Assembly (NCBI GenBank): GCA_947505915.1
Contig: CANNNH010000092.1
Coordinates: forward strand, 1-6,250
Origin: Comamonadaceae bacterium
GTDB lineage: Bacteria > Pseudomonadota > Gammaproteobacteria > Burkholderiales > Burkholderiaceae
Direction: 5' to 3'
DNA: 6,250 bases
Shown here in pieces: positions 1 to 6,250 of this stretch. The notes below the pieces were generated by a model. That model saw nothing but the letters and a program-made list of their open reading frames with translations, had not been told where the DNA came from and did no database searches. Position numbers and translations under genes: made by a program. Numbering within the stretch: position 1 is the stretch's first letter; each line of letters starts with the position of its first letter.

Positions 1-1754
1 GCGACAAAGACCCGACCGGCAAGTCGATCGCGCAAAAAGCCATCGACGCAGTGGACAGCGGTGCAGTCAAGTTCGTGCCAGAGCAATGGGTCAACACCTA
101 CAACCAGTGGATGGGCAATATCCAGGACTGGTGCATCTCGCGCCAGCTCTGGTGGGGCCATCAGATTCCGGCTTGGTACGACGAAGACGGCAAGGTCTAT
201 GTGGCGGCCGACGAAGCCGCCGCTCAGGCCCAGGCGCCGGGTAAAACACTGCGCCGTGACCCTGACGTGCTGGACACCTGGTATTCGTCGGCGCTGGTGC
301 CTTTTTCTTCTCTCGGCTGGAGCGGCAACAAGGATTCCACGCCCGCCACTGGCGTGTCGGCGCAGCCCACAGAACTCGATCTCTTCTTGCCATCCAGCGT
401 GCTGGTCACAGGCTACGACATCATCTTTTTCTGGGTCGCCCGGATGATCATGATGACCACGCATTTCACGGGCCAGGTGCCTTTCAAGCATGTCTACATT
501 CACGGCCTGGTGAAGGACGCGCAGGGCAAAAAGATGAGCAAGTCCGAGGGCAATGTGCTGGACCCGGTGGATCTGATCGACGGCATTGCGCTGGCACCGC
601 TGCTGGACAAGCGCTCGCAAGGCCTGCGCAAGCCTGAGACGGCGCCGCAAGTGCGTAAGAACACCGAAAAAGAATTCCCCGCCGGCATTCCCGGCTACGG
701 CGCAGACGCACTGCGCTTTACCTTTGCCTCACTGGCAAGCCTGGGCCGCAGCATCAACTTTGATGCCAAGCGCTGCGAGGGTTACCGCAACTTCTGCAAC
801 AAGCTCTGGAACGCCACGCGCTTTGTGCTGATGAACTGCGAAGGCCAGGACTGCGGCCTGGCGCAGCACTCCAAGGCGCAATGCCAGCCCGGCGGCGAGT
901 TTCACAACTACATGGTCTTCTCGCAGGCCGACCGCTGGATTGCCTCGACGCTGCAACGCGTCGAAGCCGATGTGGCCAAGGGCTTTGCCGACTACCGGCT
1001 GGACAACGTGGCCGGCAGCATTTACCAGTTTGTATGGGACGAGTTTTGCGACTGGTACCTGGAGATTGCCAAGGTGCAGATTCAAAACGGCAGCCCGGCC
1101 GAACAACGCGCCACACGCCGCACACTGATCCGCACCCTCGAAGCCATCCTGCGTCTGGCGCACCCGGTCATTCCCTTCATCACCGAAGAGCTCTGGCAAA
1201 AAGTGGCGCCCGTGGCCGGCCTGGGTGGCCGTTTTGTGGGCCAGGCCAAGTACCCGACCACGCAAGCTGAAAAAATCGACCCACAAGCCGAAGCGCATGT
1301 GGCCAAGCTCAAGACCCTGGTGGACGCCTGCCGCAACCTGCGCGGTGAGATGAACGTGTCGCCCGCTGTGCGTCTGCCGCTGCTGGTGCTGGGTGACGCC
1401 GACTTCATGCGCAAGGCCGCGCCGGTCATTAAATCGCTGGCCAAGCTCAACGACGTGAAGGTTTTTGAGGACGAGGCCGCCTGGGCCACGGCCGCGCAGG
1501 GCGCGCCCGTTGCGATGGTGGGCGAGTCGCGCATCGGCCTGTTTGTCGAGGTGGATGTGGCAGCCGAAAAAGCCCGCCTGGGCAAGGAAGTCACGCGACT
1601 CGAGGGCGAGCTGGTCAAGGCAGGCGCCCGCCTGAGCAACGAAGCCTTTGTGGCCAAGGCGCCGCCCGCCGTGCTGGAGCAAGAGAAAAAACGCATGGCC
1701 GACTTCAGCGCCACGATGGAAAAGCTGCGCGCACAACTGGCACGTCTGGGCTAG
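1..1754 (+). CDS. valS: Valyl-tRNA synthetase, C-terminal part (5' end outside window)
   Basis: Class I aminoacyl-tRNA synthetase that charges tRNA-Val with valine in the cytoplasm. The frame is open from the left edge (first full codon at 3), so about 583 C-terminal residues are visible, roughly 60% of a usual ~950-residue ValRS. The HIGH motif and most of the editing domain lie upstream. Visible in order: the [17 protein letters not shown] block of the catalytic core, the DTWYSSAL and [15 protein letters not shown] segments, the KMSKS ATP-binding loop (bases 531-545), the GADALRF stretch, the helical anticodon-binding domain ([10 protein letters not shown], then EFCDWYLE), and a charged C-terminal ~65 residues (about 1560-1751) that match the tRNA-contacting coiled coil of ValRS. 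A short extra segment after LGW (about bases 318-390) is longer than I recall in E. coli ValRS. It ends in TAG. The identification is secure; only the start is missing. Confidence 0.97.
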   Translation, partial: DKDPTGKSIAQKAIDAVDSGAVKFVPEQWVNTYNQWMGNIQDWCISRQLWWGHQIPAWYDEDGKVYVAADEAAAQAQAPGKTLRRDPDVLDTWYSSALVPFSSLGWSGNKDSTPATGVSAQPTELDLFLPSSVLVTGYDIIFFWVARMIMMTTHFTGQVPFKHVYIHGLVKDAQGKKMSKSEGNVLDPVDLIDGIALAPLLDKRSQGLRKPETAPQVRKNTEKEFPAGIPGYGADALRFTFASLASLGRSINFDAKRCEGYRNFCNKLWNATRFVLMNCEGQDCGLAQHSKAQCQPGGEFHNYMVFSQADRWIASTLQRVEADVAKGFADYRLDNVAGSIYQFVWDEFCDWYLEIAKVQIQNGSPAEQRATRRTLIRTLEAILRLAHPVIPFITEELWQKVAPVAGLGGRFVGQAKYPTTQAEKIDPQAEAHVAKLKTLVDACRNLRGEMNVSPAVRLPLLVLGDADFMRKAAPVIKSLAKLNDVKVFEDEAAWATAAQGAPVAMVGESRIGLFVEVDVAAEKARLGKEVTRLEGELVKAGARLSNEAFVAKAPPAVLEQEKKRMADFSATMEKLRAQLARLG

Positions 1755-1794
1755 TGCACACCCGCATGGCTGCACCTTCACTTTATTTAATTTC

Positions 1795-1799
1795 AGGAA
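1795..1799 (+). promoter_or_regulatory. Ribosome binding site of galU
   Basis: AGGAA lies four bases before the ATG at 1804, preceded by an AT-rich run (about 1780-1793) that is unusual for this GC-rich window. The site supports 1804 as the galU start rather than an earlier in-frame ATG at 1648 inside valS. The AT-rich run could also hold a -10-like element (TTTAAT, 1786-1791), but I see no matching -35, so a separate galU promoter is not supported. Confidence 0.6.
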
Positions 1800-1803
1800 C
1801 CCC

Positions 1804-2688
<885 letters not shown>

Positions 2689-2692
2689 CCCG

Positions 2693-2709
2693 GTGCCGCT
2701 CAGCGGCGC
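2693..2709. other. Small hairpin between convergent galU and tusA
   Basis: GCCGC (2695-2699) and GCGGC (2703-2707) form a perfect 5-bp stem around TCA. It extends by one T-G wobble and one G-C pair. The loop is the reversed tusA stop codon, so the hairpin straddles the 11-base gap and the end of tusA. No T-run follows on either strand, so it is not a canonical intrinsic terminator. It could still protect 3' ends or slow polymerase, but a short GC-rich stem may also arise by chance here. Confidence 0.3.
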
Positions 2710-2927
2710 TTGAGCACGTGAATAAAGTCCTTGCCCGCTGTCTGCTGCTCAACGAGTTCATTGCCGGTTTGCTTGGCAAAGGCCTGAAAGTCACGGGTTG
2801 AGCCGGCGTCGGTAGACACCACTTTGAGCAGCTGGCCGGTGGTCATTTCGGCCAGCGCCTTCTTGGCTTTCAAAATCGGCAGCGGGCAGTTCAGGCCGCG
2901 GGTGTCGAGTTCTTTGTCGATGTTCAT
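2700..2927 (-). CDS. tusA: TusA-family sulfur carrier protein (sulfurtransferase)
   Basis: A small cytoplasmic sulfur carrier of the TusA/SirA/YeeD family, 75 residues against about 81 in E. coli TusA. Family members carry sulfur as a cysteine persulfide, for tRNA thiolation, molybdenum cofactor synthesis or sulfur oxidation. The N-terminal signature LDTRGLNCPLPILKAKKAL is present. The Cys of the CPxP motif is residue 14 (codon 2888-2886), followed by P15 and P17. The rest (LLKVVSTDAGSTRDFQAFAKQTGNEL in two overlapping parts) fits the compact two-layer fold. The ATG at 2927 is preceded by only a weak AAAGA eight bases upstream. It sits 72 bases after the Nudix gene and downstream of cysM, suggesting a link to cysteine or sulfur metabolism. 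Family assignment is firm. Which TusA-like role it has cannot be told from sequence, so the gene symbol is by family only. Confidence 0.9.
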   Translation of the reverse strand: MNIDKELDTRGLNCPLPILKAKKALAEMTTGQLLKVVSTDAGSTRDFQAFAKQTGNELVEQQTAGKDFIHVLKRR

Positions 2928-2929
2928 TG

Positions 2930-2955
2930 AAAAAATCTTTCAGCCCAGAGCTGGG
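2930..2955 (-). terminator. Hairpin plus T-tract before tusA (possible attenuator)
   Basis: Read on the minus strand, CCCAG-CT-CTGGG (2955-2944) is an inverted repeat; sterically it would form a 4-bp stem with a GCTC-type loop. It is followed by CTGAAAGA and then six T (2935-2930), two bases before the tusA ATG. The arrangement resembles an intrinsic terminator or attenuator between the Nudix gene and tusA. However, the stem is short and eight bases separate it from the T-run, so termination would be weak at best. An alternative pairing, CAGC with GCTG, overlaps the same bases. Confidence 0.3.
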
Positions 2956-2999
2956 TGCCTGGCGGTGGGAATAGATGCGTTGGACGGATTTTAAGCAGT

Positions 3000-3539
3000 T
3001 CAGGCGGGCACTTCCCGTTTGGCCCATTCGACAAAGGTCGGCTCGTGGCCGCGCGATCTCAAAAACTCAGCCAACGCATAGCCGGTGCCGGCCGGCCAGC
3101 ACAGCACGTCTTCAAAGGCGTACAGCCTGTAATCGACCAGTTCCGGCGACAGACGCACATCGCCATGGCACACCGCATGGTAGGCAATGATGACCTGGTT
3201 CATGCGCTGAAAGTCATACACCCCGATCAGCTTGAGCGCGCTGGTCTGAAGGTTGGTTTCTTCACTGATCTCGCGGGCAATGCCGCCATCGGGTGTTTCG
3301 CCGGCCTCCATGAAACCGGTGATCAGTGCAAATTTTTCGCCCGTCCAGGCAGCGTTGCGCGCCAATAAAATTTTGCCTTGGTACTCCACCACTGCCGCCA
3401 GCACGGGGGTGGGGTTGTTCCAGTGCGTGTAGTCGCAGCCGGTGCAGCGCAGTCGGGCTTTTTCGCCGCCGTCTTCCATCTGCGATTGCAGCGTCAGGGG
3501 TGCTGCGCAAGCGGGGCAATATTTAAACTCGGTACCCAT
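3000..3539 (-). CDS. Nudix hydrolase with N-terminal zinc ribbon
   Basis: A 179-residue Nudix pyrophosphohydrolase; such enzymes cleave nucleoside diphosphates linked to another group, using divalent metal. The N-terminus has a zinc-ribbon pattern, C8-x2-C11 and C32-x2-C35 (YCPAC and RCTGCDY). A short linker leads to the Nudix fold. The Nudix box spans residues 75-97 (G75, E81, R89-E90, E93-E94); the usual late glycine is N96. The ribbon-plus-Nudix order recalls NADH pyrophosphatase NudC, but the protein is much shorter and lacks NudC's large N-terminal domain. It better fits the smaller zinc-ribbon Nudix proteins annotated only as NUDIX hydrolase. The ATG at 3539 has a good ribosome site (GAGAGG) that overlaps the cysM stop codon, so translation is probably coupled to cysM. 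Its substrate is not evident; the cysM-tusA context makes a sulfur- or cofactor-related nucleotide possible, but that is conjecture. Confidence 0.9.
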   Translation of the reverse strand: MGTEFKYCPACAAPLTLQSQMEDGGEKARLRCTGCDYTHWNNPTPVLAAVVEYQGKILLARNAAWTGEKFALITGFMEAGETPDGGIAREISEETNLQTSALKLIGVYDFQRMNQVIIAYHAVCHGDVRLSPELVDYRLYAFEDVLCWPAGTGYALAEFLRSRGHEPTFVEWAKREVPA

Positions 3540-3547
3540 GGCAAACG

Positions 3548-3553
3548 CCTCTC
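3548..3553 (-). promoter_or_regulatory. Ribosome binding site of the Nudix gene, overlapping the cysM stop
   Basis: On the minus strand GAGAGG begins inside the cysM TGA stop (3554-3552) and ends eight bases before the Nudix ATG at 3539. The position fixes that start and makes translational coupling with cysM likely, supporting one transcript for both genes. Confidence 0.6.
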
Positions 3554-4454
3554 AAGCCGGAAACACGCCGGTCGACAAATAACGGTCGCCGCGGTCGCAA
3601 ACAATGAAAACAATCACGGCGTCTTGCACAGTGAGCGCAATTTCCTGCGCCACCCAGCAGGCACCCGCGGCCGAAATGCCGGCAAAAATGCCTTCTTCAC
3701 GGGCCATGCGCCGGCACATGTCTTCTGCGTCAAGCTGGCTGACCAGCACCAGTTGGTCCACGTGGCTGGCGTCATAAATTTTGGGCAAGTAAGCCTCTGG
3801 CCACTTGCGAATGCCCGGAATGCGCGAGCCCTCGCTGGGCTGCGCACCCACAATTTGTATAGCCGGATTCTTTTCTTTGAGGTAACGCGACACGCCCGTG
3901 ATGGTGCCGGTGGTGCCCATGGCGCTCACGAAATGCGTGACCTTGCCGTCCGTGTCCTGCCAGATCTCGGGGCCGGTGGTCTCGTAGTGAATGCGCGGGT
4001 TGTCCATGTTGGCGAACTGGTCCAGCACCCTGCCCTTGCCTTCGGCCTGCATGCGGTCGGCCAGGTCTCGTGCGCTTTCCATGCCGCCGGCCTTGGGTGT
4101 GAGGATGAGCTCTGCACCAAAAGCCTTCATGGTCTGCGCACGCTCAATGGACAAGTCCTCCGGCATGATGAGCACCATGCGGTAGCCCTTGATGGCGGCT
4201 GCCATGGCCAGCGCAATGCCGGTGTTGCCGGAGGTCGCTTCAATCAAGGTGTCGCCGGGCTTGATGTCGCCGCGCTCTTCAGCCCGCCGGATCATCGACA
4301 GCGCCGGCCGGTCCTTCACCGAGCCGGCCGGGTTGTTGCCTTCGAGCTTGCCCAGCACCACGTTGTTACGTTGCCGGTTGTCGGCAGCTTGTATGCGTTG
4401 CAGTGTCACCAAAGGTGTTTTGCCAACGGCGTCTTCTAGAGTCGGGTAGTTCAT
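3552..4454 (-). CDS. cysM: Cysteine synthase B (O-acetylserine sulfhydrylase, CysM type)
   Basis: A PLP enzyme that makes cysteine from O-acetylserine and sulfide; the CysM type of enteric bacteria also uses thiosulfate to give S-sulfocysteine. From the ATG at 4454 it has 300 residues, against about 303 in E. coli CysM. The PLP lysine is K47 in GNNPAGSVKDR (codon 4316-4314). The substrate loop TSGNTG is at 74-79, and the PLP-phosphate loop GTTGT is at 180-184. CysM-specific segments are clear: DQFANMDNP, TTGPEIWQ, IPGIRKWPEAYLP, and CDRGDRYLSTGVF near the end. These favour CysM over CysK. A GTG start at 4463 would add three residues; ATG 4454 is preferred because MNYPTLED aligns with the usual N-terminus. 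No clear ribosome site precedes it, which may reflect a very short leader. It is the first gene of a likely cysM-Nudix-tusA operon, divergent from tRNA-Leu. Confidence 0.96.
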   Translation of the reverse strand: MNYPTLEDAVGKTPLVTLQRIQAADNRQRNNVVLGKLEGNNPAGSVKDRPALSMIRRAEERGDIKPGDTLIEATSGNTGIALAMAAAIKGYRMVLIMPEDLSIERAQTMKAFGAELILTPKAGGMESARDLADRMQAEGKGRVLDQFANMDNPRIHYETTGPEIWQDTDGKVTHFVSAMGTTGTITGVSRYLKEKNPAIQIVGAQPSEGSRIPGIRKWPEAYLPKIYDASHVDQLVLVSQLDAEDMCRRMAREEGIFAGISAAGACWVAQEIALTVQDAVIVFIVCDRGDRYLSTGVFPA

Positions 4455-4478
4455 AGACTGCACTGTGCCATAATTTGT
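4446..4478. promoter_or_regulatory. Putative divergent promoter region, tRNA-Leu and cysM
   Basis: Only 39 bases separate the cysM ATG (4454) from the tRNA (4494), so both promoters must be compressed here or extend into the genes. On the plus strand CATAAT (4469-4474) matches five of six -10 bases and would start transcription about 12 bases before the tRNA; a -35 at the right distance (4446-4451) is poor. On the minus strand the same AT-rich bases read AATTAT (4475-4470), a 4/6 -10, with a weak -35 (CGGGCA, 4498-4493) inside the tRNA. The assignment is by eye and tentative. Confidence 0.35.
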
Positions 4479-4493
4479 GGCTTCGCATCCGAT

Positions 4494-4578
4494 GCCCGGG
4501 TGGTGAAATTGGTAGACGCAGGGGACTCAAAATCCCCCGCCGCGAGGCGTGCCGGTTCGATTCCGGCCCCGGGCACCA
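4494..4578 (+). tRNA. tRNA-Leu (anticodon CAA), reads UUG
   Basis: A complete class II tRNA of 85 bases with encoded CCA. The acceptor arm is GCCCGGG (4494-4500) paired with CCCGGGC (4568-4574), followed by discriminator A and CCA (4576-4578). The D-arm region carries GGTAGACGC. The anticodon stem is GGGGA (4521-4525) with TCCCC (4533-4537), and the loop CTCAAAA holds anticodon CAA at 4528-4530. A long variable arm, CGCC-GCGA-GGCG (4538-4549), is typical of tRNA-Leu. The T arm is GCCGG-TTCGATT-CCGGC (4551-4567). All stems pair perfectly. No other tRNA or obvious terminator follows before the transporter gene, so the two may be transcribed together. Confidence 0.98.
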
Positions 4579-4625
4579 GCGAGCGTACTCATTCGGAAGC
4601 GACGGTTGCGACTTTGACCCATGTG

Positions 4626-5774
4626 ATGATCGTTGTGATTCTGGCGCACATGGGTACGATTGGCGCAAAACTCCTGCTTGCTTTGTTCGCCATCGACCTG
4701 GGCGCTTCGCCGCTTCAGGTCGGCATCACCTTCGCCATGTTTTCCATCCTGCCTGCGATCCTGGCGATCAGCGCCGGGCGCTGGGTCGACAGGATCGGCG
4801 TGCGCCTGCCGCTGCTGCTTGGCTGCGGCTGTTTAGCTCTCTCGATAGGCATCGTGTTCCTGACCCCCGCACTCTGGGCGCTTTACCTGTGCGCGGCGCT
4901 GATCGGCGTGTCCTTCATGGTCTACGTGGTCGCGGGGCAGAGCATTGTCGGCAGCATGAGCGCCACCTCGGACCGCACCCGAAACTTCAGCTACTACTCA
5001 CTGGCGGTTGCATTGGCCGGGGTGATGGGCCGTGCCGGCACGGGTGTGTCTATCGATCTCTTGGGCCATCGCAGCACAGCGCTTTTACTCGCAATTGGGC
5101 CGCTGCTCGCGCTGGCCATTGCCTGGTGGCTGCCATCGCGCAATCTACCGGCGAAGGCAACACCAGAGCGCACGGTGCGCACATCAACCTATGAGCTGTG
5201 GAAGATTCCAGCACTTCGCCGCGCGCTGATTGCCGCGGCCATCGTCGAGTCGGGCAACGAGCTGTTTGCGCTGTTCATCCCACTGTATGGCTCCTACCTC
5301 GGGTTTTCGGCGACATTCATCGGCACGCTGCTGGCCACCTTTGCCGCGGCCACCTTTATGGTTCGTATGGCCCTGCCCAGGCTGGTTAAGCGTTTTGGCG
5401 AAGAGACCGTGCTGAGCTGCGCACTCGGCTGTGCTGCGCTGGTTGGCGTGCTGACCATCGCGACCACGCAGCCGTGGGTGCTGCTGGTGCTGACGGCTGC
5501 ATTCGGTTTTTCATTGGGCTGCGGCATGCCGCTGTCGATGGCCCTCACCTATGCACGCGCACCCGAAGGGCGTGCAGCCGAGGCGATCGGCATGCGCCAG
5601 ACTGTCAATAAATCGATTGAGGTGACTGTCCCGGTCTGCTTCGGTGCGCTGGCCGTCGTCGCCGGCCTGGCACCCCTGGCAATCGCACTCGGCACAGTGC
5701 TGGCTGTCGGAGCTGTCGTGATTGGGCGCGATGCGCGCCGGCTACGCCAGCCATCCTCGTCGGACACGCCCTAG
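4626..5774 (+). CDS. Major facilitator superfamily transporter, substrate unknown
   Basis: An inner-membrane transporter of 382 residues with about 12 hydrophobic helices, in two halves of six split by a polar linker (about residues 165-190). The loop between helices 2 and 3 has the MFS motif A, GRWVDRIGVR (51-60). Helix 1 begins almost at the N-terminus (IVVILAHMGTIGAKLLLAL). The late segment RQTVNKSIEVTVP precedes helix 11 and recalls drug- or metabolite-exporter-like MFS proteins, but no substrate can be named. The frame is open back through the tRNA to 4500; those first ~26 codons are the tRNA-Leu read as protein and should not be included. Start candidates are ATG 4626, GTG 4623 and TTG 4614. 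None has a good ribosome site, so the start is uncertain by a few codons. It lies 47 bases after the tRNA and ends five bases before the convergent hydrolase gene. It ends in TAG. Confidence 0.88.
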   Translation: MIVVILAHMGTIGAKLLLALFAIDLGASPLQVGITFAMFSILPAILAISAGRWVDRIGVRLPLLLGCGCLALSIGIVFLTPALWALYLCAALIGVSFMVYVVAGQSIVGSMSATSDRTRNFSYYSLAVALAGVMGRAGTGVSIDLLGHRSTALLLAIGPLLALAIAWWLPSRNLPAKATPERTVRTSTYELWKIPALRRALIAAAIVESGNELFALFIPLYGSYLGFSATFIGTLLATFAAATFMVRMALPRLVKRFGEETVLSCALGCAALVGVLTIATTQPWVLLVLTAAFGFSLGCGMPLSMALTYARAPEGRAAEAIGMRQTVNKSIEVTVPVCFGALAVVAGLAPLAIALGTVLAVGAVVIGRDARRLRQPSSSDTP

Positions 5775-5779
5775 GCCAT

Positions 5780-6250
5780 TCATTTCCCGCCACAAACAAG
5801 CTGCTGCGCCTGCAACGGGTTTTGCAGATGCGTCTGAGGAGTGTTTTGAAGCCAGTGGGCTATGTCTTCTAGCGGCTTGCGGGCGCGCAGTTGGCGGGTC
5901 AGCATGTGCCAGCCCTCTTTGTAAACAATGACATCGGCTTTCAGCGCTACGGACGCAGTACTGTTCAAGTTTGTCAGCCAATCGCACACGGGTTGCGGCG
6001 GAATAATTTTGTCGCGCAAGCCGTACAGCAACAAGGTGCGCTGCGGCGGTAAGTTGGCTTGGTTTTGGGCGCGTCCCATGAGCTCAGTCACACCGGCCAG
6101 GCTGCTCACCCGGGTGGCTTTGATGACCAGTGGATCGCGGCTGAGGTCGCGTGAGACTTCGGGGTCGTCGGTGGGACGAATACCTAGCGAAGACAGCCCC
6201 CGGCCTGTGAAAGTCATCTCGGGTGCAATCCGGTTCAGGGTGTACAAGCC
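5780..6250 (-). CDS. Alpha/beta hydrolase (lysophospholipase-like), C-terminal part; 5' end outside window
   Basis: The frame is open to the right edge, so 156 C-terminal residues are visible and the start and the nucleophile elbow are missing. The TTG at 6247 is an internal codon, not a start. The visible part fits the S33/lysophospholipase-like (Hydrolase_4) group. NRIAPEM leads into SRDPLVIKATRVSSLAGVTELM, a cap-to-core stretch common in that group. LLLYGLRDKIIPP holds the likely catalytic Asp (codon 6013-6011), and EGWHML holds the likely catalytic His (codon 5908-5906), followed by a final helix and LEDIAHWL. A Gln-rich tail ends the protein. Such enzymes hydrolyse esters, for example monoacylglycerols or lysophospholipids; the substrate here is unknown. 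No frameshift or internal stop is seen. It converges on the transporter gene. Confidence 0.85.
   Translation of the reverse strand, partial: GLYTLNRIAPEMTFTGRGLSSLGIRPTDDPEVSRDLSRDPLVIKATRVSSLAGVTELMGRAQNQANLPPQRTLLLYGLRDKIIPPQPVCDWLTNLNSTASVALKADVIVYKEGWHMLTRQLRARKPLEDIAHWLQNTPQTHLQNPLQAQQLVCGGK

Noticed and set aside
1754..1793. Possible terminator after valS (GTGCA 1754-1758 with TGCAC 1771-1775, then AT-rich bases)
   Set aside because: The stem is only five bases with a 12-base loop, and the following bases are mixed A and T rather than a T-run.
1648..1803. Upstream extension of galU to an ATG inside valS
   Set aside because: The added 52 residues are out-of-frame valS sequence with no GalU similarity, and AGGAA marks the 1804 start.
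3378..4439. Long plus-strand open frame (353 codons) antisense to cysM and the Nudix gene
   Set aside because: It mirrors the codon structure of cysM, has no family resemblance and begins inside the Nudix gene; a shadow frame.
4551..4578. Possible phage or island attachment site at the tRNA 3' end
   Set aside because: I see no second copy of the tRNA end in the window and no integrase gene.
4366..4668. Minus-strand open frame across tRNA-Leu
   Set aside because: Its middle is the reverse complement of the tRNA, giving the well-known spurious peptide with a CPGPESNRHASRRG-like stretch.

Overview
The window looks like an ordinary stretch of a GC-rich proteobacterial chromosome. The ValRS, GalU, CysM and TusA sequences resemble those of Betaproteobacteria, most likely Burkholderiales/Comamonadaceae (Polaromonas- or Rhodoferax-like). 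That placement comes from recalled family resemblance and base composition, not from a search. Coding density is very high and there is no gene-free stretch over 100 bases. I see no CRISPR array, insertion sequence, prophage or plasmid function.

Layout: (1) positions 1-2688, plus strand: the C-terminal ~583 codons of valS (valyl-tRNA synthetase; the start lies off the left edge), then 49 bases further on a complete galU (UTP-glucose-1-phosphate uridylyltransferase). (2) 2700-4454, minus strand: read in transcription order, cysM (cysteine synthase B), a zinc-ribbon Nudix hydrolase whose ribosome site overlaps the cysM stop, and a short tusA-type sulfur-carrier gene. This is a plausible small sulfur operon, with a hairpin plus T-tract just before tusA. 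(3) 4494-4578, plus strand: tRNA-Leu with anticodon CAA, divergent from cysM across only 39 bases. (4) 4626-5774, plus strand: a 12-helix major facilitator transporter of unknown substrate, starting 47 bases after the tRNA. (5) 5780-6250, minus strand: the C-terminal part of an alpha/beta hydrolase whose start lies off the right edge.

The genes are mostly housekeeping: translation (valS, tRNA-Leu), sugar-nucleotide supply for the envelope (galU), and cysteine synthesis and sulfur relay (cysM, tusA). The points most worth a second look are small-scale: the CysM-Nudix-TusA cluster, the attenuator-like hairpin before tusA, the compact divergent cysM/tRNA promoter region, a transporter frame that runs open through the tRNA and misleads start calling, and two convergent gene pairs separated by 11 and 5 bases without a classical terminator. 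I did not find a convincing undescribed system here.
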